Part shown: positions 8,919-16,273 of the stretch, in pieces | How the letters are laid out: each line of letters begins with the position of its first letter | Position numbering within the stretch: position 1 is the stretch's first letter | From: JAGDMJ01 sp963809695 | GTDB taxonomy: Bacteria > Bacteroidota > Ignavibacteria > UBA10030 > UBA6906 | NCBI GenBank assembly: GCA_963809695.1 | Contig: CAWEKI010000009.1 | Location: 620,001 to 684,000, forward strand | DNA length: 64,000 bases | Direction of reading: 5' to 3' | Program-made: the position numbers and the translations under genes | The notes under the pieces: generated by a model | What the model saw: the letters and a program-made list of their open reading frames with translations, nothing else | What the model was told of the DNA's origin: nothing | Database searches by the model: none

Positions 8919-10919
8919 TCACATCGGTCCCTGCAATGCCACCTGGACACTCACATTTTTCGTTCCGTTGGCCTGCGCGACCTGCACCGGTACGGAGAGC
9001 CGCAACTGCTTGATCAGGCAAAGGCTCTCCTTCCCATCTGCGCAATAGTAGACCACCAGATTGACATCCACAGTGGTCCTCCCTACGCCAAACGTTGCCG
9101 GAATACTGACCGGAAATTTCGGATTCTGAATGTTCTGCTCGCGGACCTTCGGGAGAAGCCGCACGACTCCTGAATCTCCGGAAACATAGCCGATGTAAAA
9201 TGGAGCTTCTGCGTTCAGTTTGTATCCGTCAGGAATCTTGACTGTCACGTCAATCGTCCCGTCGCCCGCGCCTACTTCCTGTTCGGGCACCTCCACGAGA
9301 TCCCCTTTGAATTCCCCCTTTTTCTTCCGGGAGGCGACCAGCTTCTCGGTGTTCTTCAGTTGCAGCGTCGACACCTGTCGCGATGCGAGATCATATATCC
9401 GGATCAGGTGATTGTTCGTGTCCGTGATGTAAAACTTGCCGCCGGAAAACACGAGGCCGTTCGGCTCGTTCAGCGTGGCGTGAAGCGCATCAGTATCTGC
9501 CATGCCGATCGTACCGGTGCCAATCAATGTCTCAGCCTTTTCTGTCTTTGGATTGATCTTCTTGATCTTGTTGTTGTAGGTATCGGCCACGTAGAGCGCG
9601 CCGTCATGGAACAGAATCCCGATAGGGTGCTGCAGACGAACGTCCTTGCCAATTCCATCAACATCGCCGAAATCGAAGAGCCCCTTTCCCACGATTGTCT
9701 GCACCCTGCCCGAGGCCTGAAGCGGCACAGCGCGAACCCCGCTCACTTCGCTGTCGGCGATATAGAGCGTTGAGCCGTCAGTGGTGATTCCGCTCGGCTG
9801 CGCGAACGCCGCATCCCGCAGTGGACCATCCACAATGTCTTCGCGGCCGGAACCAGCGTAGGGCTTGGCTTCGAGCGTCTTCAGATCCAGGGTCCAAATC
9901 TGATGCGGTCCTGCCATGGCGATGTAGAGCTTTCCATCGTGGACAAGGAGATCCCATGGCGAGTTCAACCGGACAGATGTGCCGGTTCCGCCAATATTGA
10001 ATTGCCGCGCTTGCATCCCGGTCCCGGCAAGGGTGGTCACGGTCCTCGTCAATAGGTCGATTTTTCGGATGGCGTGGTTTTCCGTGTCCGCGACATAGAC
10101 AGCCTGGCCCTCCACCACAATGCCCTGCGGCTTGTTGAACCGGGCATTCTCAAAGTCCCCATCTTTCAATCCCGCTGCTCCATCCCCTATGACCTCGAGC
10201 ACACTCCCATCGGGAATGGATACCACGACAACACGGTTGTGATTTGAATCTGTGATGAAGAGCCTTTTCTGGGCCTGATCCGCCGCAATTTTGCCGGGAT
10301 AGGCGAGAAATGATTCCTGAGCCTTGCCTTTCTCAAGAGCAAAATGGAGCGCCGTGTGGTTGATCTTCCCCTTCGGGTCGAACTCCTTGATGATCCCGCT
10401 GATAACCTGGTCAAAAAGATCGTAAATCCCTTCTCCCGAATGTTTCCCCACAATCTTGCCGTCAGGATCAATGATGATGAATGAAGGCCAGGCATTGACC
10501 CCATAGCTGTTCCAGACTTCGAAGTCCTTGTCATTGATCACCGGGTGCTCAATCCCGTACCGGAGGATTGCCTGGCGGATATTATCTGTCCCTTGTTCTG
10601 TCGTGAACTTTGCCGAATGAACGCCGATCACGGCCAGCTCATTCGGGTATTTCGTCTCGAGTTTCTTCAGGTCAGGAATAACGTGCATGCAATTGATGCA
10701 ACAGAATGTCCAAAAATCGAGAAGCACCACCTTGCCACGGAGGTCGTTCAGGGAGATGGGGTGGTCGGTGTTGAGCCATTCGAGACCTTCCGGGAAATCG
10801 GGGGCGTTCGCCTTTCCCGCATACACCACCTGCGCCATCGCGGTTCTCCCATTTACTGATTGGTCGACACACGAAACGAGCAGACAAATGGCCAGGAGGA
10901 TACTGAGGAATGATTTCAT
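8919..10919 (-). CDS. NHL-repeat thioredoxin-fold lipoprotein (NHLRC2-like)
   Basis: About 666 residues from the ATG at 10919, which has GGAG ten bases upstream. A lipoprotein signal (LLVSC, Cys17) is followed by a TlpA/thioredoxin-like domain with CCINC (Cys73, Cys74 and Cys77). Next come several NHL propeller repeats, each with phrases such as NGLVFSGGKFYITDT, and a C-terminal beta domain resembling DsbD N-terminal folds. The arrangement matches bacterial homologues of animal NHLRC2. It is expected to be a lipid-anchored periplasmic redox protein. It ends the hemB-hemL-PEBP block, 36 bp after the PEBP gene. Its role in haem or cytochrome maturation is only suggested by this position. Confidence 0.82.
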   Translation of the reverse strand: MKSFLSILLAICLLVSCVDQSVNGRTAMAQVVYAGKANAPDFPEGLEWLNTDHPISLNDLRGKVVLLDFWTFCCINCMHVIPDLKKLETKYPNELAVIGVHSAKFTTEQGTDNIRQAILRYGIEHPVINDKDFEVWNSYGVNAWPSFIIIDPDGKIVGKHSGEGIYDLFDQVISGIIKEFDPKGKINHTALHFALEKGKAQESFLAYPGKIAADQAQKRLFITDSNHNRVVVVSIPDGSVLEVIGDGAAGLKDGDFENARFNKPQGIVVEGQAVYVADTENHAIRKIDLLTRTVTTLAGTGMQARQFNIGGTGTSVRLNSPWDLLVHDGKLYIAMAGPHQIWTLDLKTLEAKPYAGSGREDIVDGPLRDAAFAQPSGITTDGSTLYIADSEVSGVRAVPLQASGRVQTIVGKGLFDFGDVDGIGKDVRLQHPIGILFHDGALYVADTYNNKIKKINPKTEKAETLIGTGTIGMADTDALHATLNEPNGLVFSGGKFYITDTNNHLIRIYDLASRQVSTLQLKNTEKLVASRKKKGEFKGDLVEVPEQEVGAGDGTIDVTVKIPDGYKLNAEAPFYIGYVSGDSGVVRLLPKVREQNIQNPKFPVSIPATFGVGRTTVDVNLVVYYCADGKESLCLIKQLRLSVPVQVAQANGTKNVSVQVALQGPM

Positions 10920-10955
10920 GGACTGCGCGCTCCGCATGGATGCTTCTACTCTTTT

Positions 10956-11432
10956 TTACTTTTGCTCGAAATAGCCGGTCATGCTTCGCTCGGCGATCAC
11001 CTTCCCGTCAATTGCATTCTGGAAGATCCGAAGCGACGATTCCCGGGGCACATTCAGCGTATCAACACTGAGGGCATAAATCGTGGCAACATAGGGATGC
11101 GCTCCGCTCCCGCGGGGCGGCGCAGGACCACCGTAACCGTTTTCCCCGTAGGTATTGTCGATCTCCTTGCAGCCCGGCGCCATATGGCCCGAGCCTGACG
11201 CTCCTTCGGGGATCTCCCGTATCCGCAGGGGGATGTTGACCACCATCCAGTGAACCCAGTTCTTTGCAACCGGATGTGGATCGATGATCGTGAATGCGAA
11301 CGACTTGGCGTTGACCGGGGGATCTTCCCACCGAAATCCCGGCGAGATGTTTTGCCCTTTGATGCTTTGATGTGTGTACTTCGGCGGGATAGAGTCTTTG
11401 TCTTTGTAGGAATGACATGTGAGTGCGAACAT
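10956..11432 (-). CDS. YbhB/YbcL family PEBP-like protein
   Basis: About 158 residues from ATG at 11432, chosen because AAAGGAGG lies at ideal spacing upstream. Phosphatidylethanolamine-binding-protein signatures are visible: DPHP near residue 50, the WVHWMVVNIP strand, and GYGGPAPPRGSGAHPY near residue 100. No signal peptide is seen, so it is cytoplasmic. The bacterial family has no settled function. It sits between hemL and the NHL lipoprotein on the same strand. Confidence 0.9.
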   Translation of the reverse strand: MFALTCHSYKDKDSIPPKYTHQSIKGQNISPGFRWEDPPVNAKSFAFTIIDPHPVAKNWVHWMVVNIPLRIREIPEGASGSGHMAPGCKEIDNTYGENGYGGPAPPRGSGAHPYVATIYALSVDTLNVPRESSLRIFQNAIDGKVIAERSMTGYFEQK

Positions 11433-11468
11433 GCGGCCCTCCTTTAATGACTTTCGCAAATGTAATGG

Positions 11469-12761
11469 TCAGGAGAACGCGATCGTGAGAGCTTCTCTGT
11501 TTGCCTTGATCGTGGTATCGATATCCTCTTCCGAGTGCGCGATGGACACAAATCCCGCCTCGAACTGCGACGGAGCAAGATAGATTCCCCGCTCCAGCAT
11601 CTCGCGGAAATAGAGGGCGAACCGTTTGGTGTCGGCTTGGAGTGCGGAGCGGTAATCCCTCACCGGCTGCGAAGCGAAAAAGAGCGTGGACATGGAGCCC
11701 ACACGGTTCTGCAGCGCGGGCAGATGAAGCTCCTCAATGTTCTTTCCGATCCCGGCGGCAAGCCGGCTGCTCTTTCGCTCCAGCCGGTCGTAGAAATCAT
11801 TGTCCTCCATCAATATCGAGAGCGTCTCATACCCGGCGCTCATTGCGAGTGGATTGCCTGAAAGCGTTCCCGCCTGGTACATGGGCCCGCTTGGCGCGAC
11901 CAGATTCATGATCTCTTTTTTCCCCCCATAGGCTCCCACCGGCAAGCCGCCGCCGATGATTTTCCCGAGCGTTGTCAGGTCGGGCCGGATGCCGTACAAC
12001 TCTTGCGCTCCGCCGCGGGCAACCCGGAACCCGGTCATCACTTCATCGAAGATCAGGACAATCCCTTCCCTGCTACACAGGTCGCGCACGCTGCGCAGAA
12101 AACCCTGGACGGGCGGCACACACCCCATGTTGCCCACGACCGGCTCGACGATGAGAGCGGCAATCCGTCCTTTGTTCTGATCCACGAGGGCTTGCACTGA
12201 ATTCACTTCGTTGAATGTGGCATTCAGCGTCCCCGCCGCAACGGCGGAGGGCACCCCCGGGCTGTCGGGAACGCTCAGAGTCATAGCGCCCGAGCCCGCC
12301 TTGATCAGGAACGAATCCCCATGACCATGGTAGCATCCCTCAAACTTGACAATCAGCTCCCGTCCTGTAAAAGCACGCGCAAGACGGATCGCACTCATCG
12401 TGGCCTCAGTGCCGGAGTTGACCATCCGCACCATCTCCACGGAAGGCATGATGCGGTTGATGAGCTCGGCGATCGATACCTCCAGCTCTGTGGGGGCTCC
12501 GAAGCTTGTCCCGGAAAGCGCGGCCTTGCGGACAGCGTCGATCACGCGCGGATGCGCATGGCCCAGGATCAACGGCCCCCAGGAACCGACATAGTCAATG
12601 AACTCGTTTCCATCGGCGTCTCGCAGCTTCGAACCGCTTGCCGAAACAATGAACAGGGGCTTCCGCCCAACCGACTTGAACGCCCGGACAGGGGAGTTCA
12701 CCCCGCCGGGGATCAGCGCGATGGCCTTTTCAAACAGCCGGTCGGAACAATCCGTCTTCAT
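11469..12761 (-). CDS. hemL: Glutamate-1-semialdehyde 2,1-aminomutase
   Basis: About 430 residues from ATG at 12761 (an alternative ATG lies at 12767). The class-III aminotransferase fold is clear: LIPGGVNSPVRAF at the N-terminus, GxGDSF near residue 150, DEVMTGFR, and the PLP lysine Lys267 in TLGKIIGGGLPVGA. It converts glutamate-1-semialdehyde to 5-aminolevulinate, the second committed step of C5 tetrapyrrole synthesis. The start lies about 10 bp after the hemB stop, so the two are cotranscribed. Confidence 0.96.
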   Translation of the reverse strand: MKTDCSDRLFEKAIALIPGGVNSPVRAFKSVGRKPLFIVSASGSKLRDADGNEFIDYVGSWGPLILGHAHPRVIDAVRKAALSGTSFGAPTELEVSIAELINRIMPSVEMVRMVNSGTEATMSAIRLARAFTGRELIVKFEGCYHGHGDSFLIKAGSGAMTLSVPDSPGVPSAVAAGTLNATFNEVNSVQALVDQNKGRIAALIVEPVVGNMGCVPPVQGFLRSVRDLCSREGIVLIFDEVMTGFRVARGGAQELYGIRPDLTTLGKIIGGGLPVGAYGGKKEIMNLVAPSGPMYQAGTLSGNPLAMSAGYETLSILMEDNDFYDRLERKSSRLAAGIGKNIEELHLPALQNRVGSMSTLFFASQPVRDYRSALQADTKRFALYFREMLERGIYLAPSQFEAGFVSIAHSEEDIDTTIKANREALTIAFS

Positions 12762-12771
12762 ACGCATCACA

Positions 12772-13776
12772 CTAGCGGTCGCGGTCGAGGACCCGCGCCG
12801 CATCCTTGGCAAAGTACGTGAGTATCAGGTCCGCCCCGGCACGCTTGATGCCGGTCAGCATTTCCATCATGACCCTTTCTCCGTCTATCCACCCCAGGCG
12901 CTCGGCAGCCTTCACCATGGCAAACTCGCCGCTGACATTGTAGGCGGCCGTTGGCATTCCGAACCGCTCCTTGACGCGATAGAGCACGTCGAGGTACGGC
13001 ATAGCCGGCTTCACCATGACGATGTCTGCCCCTTCCTGAATATCCTGCGCCACCTCCCGAAGCGCTTCGTTAACATTTGCCGGATCCATCTGGTGCGAGC
13101 GCCGGTCCCCGAACTTGGGCGTGCTTTCCGCCGCTTCCCGGAAGGGACCATAAAAACCGGATGCGTACTTCGCGGCGTAGGACATGATCGGAACGTTTAG
13201 GAAGCCATTTTCATCCAGCACGGAACGGATAGCCTGCACCCGGCCATCAAACATATCCGACGGCGCCACCATGTCCGCGCCTGCCTGGGCGTGTGTCAGC
13301 GCTTCGCGCCCGAGGAGGTCCACCGATTCATCGTTGACGATCTCGTTGCCCCGCACGATACCGCAGTGACCGTGAGACGTATACTCGCAGAGACAGACGT
13401 CCGTGATCAAATACAGCTCCGGGACCTCCTTCTTCACCGCCCGGAGCGCCTGCTGCACCACGCCGAGCTCGTCATACGCGCCTGAACCGACCTCATCCTT
13501 CTCTTCCGGTATGCCGAAGAATATAACTGCCGGAATGCCCAGCGACTTCACCTCTGCACATTCACGGACGATATTGTCCACGGACATCTGGTACACTCCG
13601 GGCATCGAAGAAACCTCCTTCTTGACGTTCTTCCCCGGAACCACAAACAGCGGATAAATGAAGTCTTTCTTGGAAAGTTGCGTCTCCCGCACCATATCGC
13701 GCAGGACGCTGGTCATCCGCAGCCGCCGGAGCCGGTTCACCGGATATGCTGCTACAGCCGTGTCTTGCATTGCCAT
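12772..13776 (-). CDS. hemB: Porphobilinogen synthase (5-aminolevulinate dehydratase)
   Basis: 334 residues. The zinc-type metal site is present as DVCLCEYTSHGHC (Cys128, Cys130, Cys138), and both catalytic lysines are in place: Lys203 in AAKYASGFYGPF and Lys256 in MVKPAMPYLDV. It condenses two 5-aminolevulinate molecules into porphobilinogen. The start has AAGGA six bases upstream. An 86-bp gap to hemY upstream makes it the likely first gene of a second haem transcription unit (hemB-hemL-PEBP-NHL), although read-through from hemY is possible. Confidence 0.97.
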   Translation of the reverse strand: MAMQDTAVAAYPVNRLRRLRMTSVLRDMVRETQLSKKDFIYPLFVVPGKNVKKEVSSMPGVYQMSVDNIVRECAEVKSLGIPAVIFFGIPEEKDEVGSGAYDELGVVQQALRAVKKEVPELYLITDVCLCEYTSHGHCGIVRGNEIVNDESVDLLGREALTHAQAGADMVAPSDMFDGRVQAIRSVLDENGFLNVPIMSYAAKYASGFYGPFREAAESTPKFGDRRSHQMDPANVNEALREVAQDIQEGADIVMVKPAMPYLDVLYRVKERFGMPTAAYNVSGEFAMVKAAERLGWIDGERVMMEMLTGIKRAGADLILTYFAKDAARVLDRDR

Positions 13777-13862
13777 ATACGTTCCTTTCTCCCTTGATAA
13801 TACTGAAATTTACCCAAGTCTGGACTCAGAGGCAAACGTCCCATCCATGCCCAACAACCATA

Positions 13863-15269
13863 TCAGACATCTGATATCTGATATTCGTGTTGTATTCTCT
13901 CTGCAGTCTTCTTGCCATTCATCACACAGTCCCCGACAGCGATTCCTCCCCGGAAGTTGCTGCAGAAGAAGATTCCGGGATGACCCTCTTCAAAAGTGTT
14001 GATCGCATCAAGCACCGCATGATAACCCATGTTATACTGGGGGATTGCCCTGGCCCACCGTATGATCCTCGAAAACACGGGATCTCCCCGGGCTCCAAGG
14101 ATCGAGCGAATCTCCCCGGTCACGCGCCGCAGAAGTTCACCGTCTCCCAACTCGAGGAGCTCTGGCTGCCGCGCCCCCCCCACAAACGTCGTGAGCGCAA
14201 CGCATCCGGCCGGGGCGCGCCCCTCGAAGAGAGATGAGGACCAGATCGTGCCAAGTATCTGACGATTCTCCACAGCAGGGATAAGATACCCGAAACCGTC
14301 CAGCGCCCTGGAAATCTGGGTGGAGGCGTATCCCAGAAACAGTTCGGCCACCGGGGGATAATAGATTCCATCGAGCAAGGTCGCCAGTGTGGCGGCATGG
14401 GGCCGCACTAGAGCACTTGCCGCATAGGCGGGAACCGAAAGGACCACTGCGTCGCCAATCACTGAAAACACATTCCCGTCTTCTGTGCCAGTGACGGTGT
14501 ATTTTCCAGAAGCCCCATTGCTCCTGGACTGTGCGCGATCAACCCCTGTCACCGTGCACCGGTAACGCACACAGTCTCCGAGCCATCGGCTGATCGCTTC
14601 CGGAAACGCCCGCATCCCCTGCACAAAAGAGAACATCTTCGACCGGTCCTTCGCCTTTTCCTTCCGCTGCTTCCGTTCACTGGCTCCCTTGAACATGCCC
14701 TTGATCAACCCTCCATACTTCTCTTCGAGGGCGTAGAGCTTCGGAAAAGCATGCCGCACGCTGAGCTGCCCGGGATCCCCGGCGAACACGCCTGCGACAA
14801 AAGGATTGATCGCATAGTCCAGGAACTCCCGTCCCAGGCGACGCTCGACGAACCGCGCGACAGATTCTTCCTCTTCTGCCCGGCCGACAAACGGCTCCTT
14901 CAAGAGACGGATTTTCCCTGTGGCAGACCAGAGTCCCGTCCGAAGGAACGACCCCGGGCCGAGCGGAAGCACGTGCAGGCGCCCCCCGCGGAGAATATAT
15001 CGCCTGTCGGATGACGGATCCGCATAGAGCCGCTCTTTCTCAATCCCGAGCCCGGCAAACATTTCCTGGAACAACGGCGTGGTCTCCAGGGCGCTGTTCG
15101 GACCCTGCTCGATCAGCCACCCATCCTCCCGGACCGTCTGCATCGTCCCTCCGGGAAAAGCCTCCCGCTCGAGCACGGTCACGTCGATGCCGCTCCGGCG
15201 GAGCCAGTACGCCGTCGTCAGGCCGGAGATTCCTGCTCCGACGATGACACAATGGGGGGAGTTCTTCAC
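13863..15269 (-). CDS. hemY: Protoporphyrinogen/coproporphyrinogen oxidase, FAD-dependent (HemY type)
   Basis: 468 residues from a GTG at 15269 that overlaps the hemH stop as GTGA, indicating translational coupling. The N-terminal dinucleotide fold reads VIVGAGISGLTTAYWL, followed by the EREAFPGG acidic strand end, then the HemY substrate domain and a C-terminal FAD closure segment (GGIAVGDCV). It removes six electrons from protoporphyrinogen IX, or from coproporphyrinogen III if the coproporphyrin route is used, with O2. Which route applies here is discussed in the findings. Confidence 0.93.
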   Translation of the reverse strand: MKNSPHCVIVGAGISGLTTAYWLRRSGIDVTVLEREAFPGGTMQTVREDGWLIEQGPNSALETTPLFQEMFAGLGIEKERLYADPSSDRRYILRGGRLHVLPLGPGSFLRTGLWSATGKIRLLKEPFVGRAEEEESVARFVERRLGREFLDYAINPFVAGVFAGDPGQLSVRHAFPKLYALEEKYGGLIKGMFKGASERKQRKEKAKDRSKMFSFVQGMRAFPEAISRWLGDCVRYRCTVTGVDRAQSRSNGASGKYTVTGTEDGNVFSVIGDAVVLSVPAYAASALVRPHAATLATLLDGIYYPPVAELFLGYASTQISRALDGFGYLIPAVENRQILGTIWSSSLFEGRAPAGCVALTTFVGGARQPELLELGDGELLRRVTGEIRSILGARGDPVFSRIIRWARAIPQYNMGYHAVLDAINTFEEGHPGIFFCSNFRGGIAVGDCVMNGKKTAERIQHEYQISDV

Positions 15270-16273
15270 GTGCGGACCTTTCCCAGTACAATCTCTGCGA
15301 GCGCGCGAACGAACAAGGGGTTCGTGTTCAAGGCAGGGCTCATATCAAAATATGTGATTCCCATTTGTTTCGCCCTCTGCCGCATGTCCATGTTGATCTC
15401 CCAGAGGGTCTCGCTATGATCTGAGACGAAGGCAATCGGCACAACGATAACATGGGTGACACGATCCCGGGCGAGCCCCTCGATCGTCTGTGTGAGTGAC
15501 GGTTCAAGCCATTTCTGCGGTCCCACCTTGCTCTGATAGCACAAGGAATGGGGCAGGCCGAACTTCCCCGCCCGCATGACCGCATTGTGGGTTCGCATGA
15601 TCTGTTGCTGATACGGATCGCCGCTCTGCACGAGCTTCATCGGTGTGCCGTGTGCGCTGAAGACCAGGTGCACCTTCGACCGGTCCTGCGCGGGCACACG
15701 GGCGAGGGCAATCCGCAGGTTTCGGACCAGCGCATCGATGTAAAGCGGATGTTCACAGTATTCCTCCACAACGCTCACGTCAAAAGGCTTCAGTCCTCTC
15801 TGTGCGACCACCCTCTTCCACTCGTTTACGCTTGAACCGGTAGTGGCTTTTGAGTAATGCGGATACAGCGGGAGCAGCACCACCCGCTCAATTTGTTCCC
15901 GTTGAAGCTCCTCCACAACGGCGCCGGTCATGGGATGCCAGTACCGCATCCCCACGAAGACCCGGGCATTGATGCTTTTTTGGAGCTCACATTCCAACGC
16001 CCGTGCCTGACGGCGCGTGAGTTTGAGGATGGGCGAGCGGTGGCCGATCTTCCTGTAGAACTCCCGAACGTGCGGGGCGCGCCGCTGCGAGATCATGCGC
16101 GCGAGCCTCTTGCGAAAGAGGAATGCCATAGGAAAGTCAATGATATCGGGGTCGCAGAAAAGATTGTACAGAAAGGGCTCGACGCTCTCCAGTGCATCAG
16201 GGCCTCCAAGCTGGAGAAGCACGACTCCAATTCTCTCCTCCCGCTTCTCCGGTTCAATCGTGCTGCTTTTCAT
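15266..16273 (-). CDS. hemH: Ferrochelatase
   Basis: About 335 residues from ATG at 16273. The open frame continues upstream, but the conserved N-terminus IGVVLLQLGGP lies just after this Met. Ferrochelatase landmarks are the LPLYPHYS motif, the SAHGTP motif with the active-site histidine, and the ETLWEINMDMR segment with the conserved glutamate. It inserts Fe2+ into the porphyrin. Its start overlaps the end of the histidine kinase gene by about 20 bp and its stop overlaps hemY, so it is tightly embedded in the operon. Confidence 0.95.
   Translation of the reverse strand: MKSSTIEPEKREERIGVVLLQLGGPDALESVEPFLYNLFCDPDIIDFPMAFLFRKRLARMISQRRAPHVREFYRKIGHRSPILKLTRRQARALECELQKSINARVFVGMRYWHPMTGAVVEELQREQIERVVLLPLYPHYSKATTGSSVNEWKRVVAQRGLKPFDVSVVEEYCEHPLYIDALVRNLRIALARVPAQDRSKVHLVFSAHGTPMKLVQSGDPYQQQIMRTHNAVMRAGKFGLPHSLCYQSKVGPQKWLEPSLTQTIEGLARDRVTHVIVVPIAFVSDHSETLWEINMDMRQRAKQMGITYFDMSPALNTNPLFVRALAEIVLGKVRT

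Noticed and set aside
13858..13890. ATATCAGA/TCTGATAT repeats between hemB and hemY
   Set aside because: Short AT-rich repeats that overlap the end of hemY; no wider dyad or regulator link seen.
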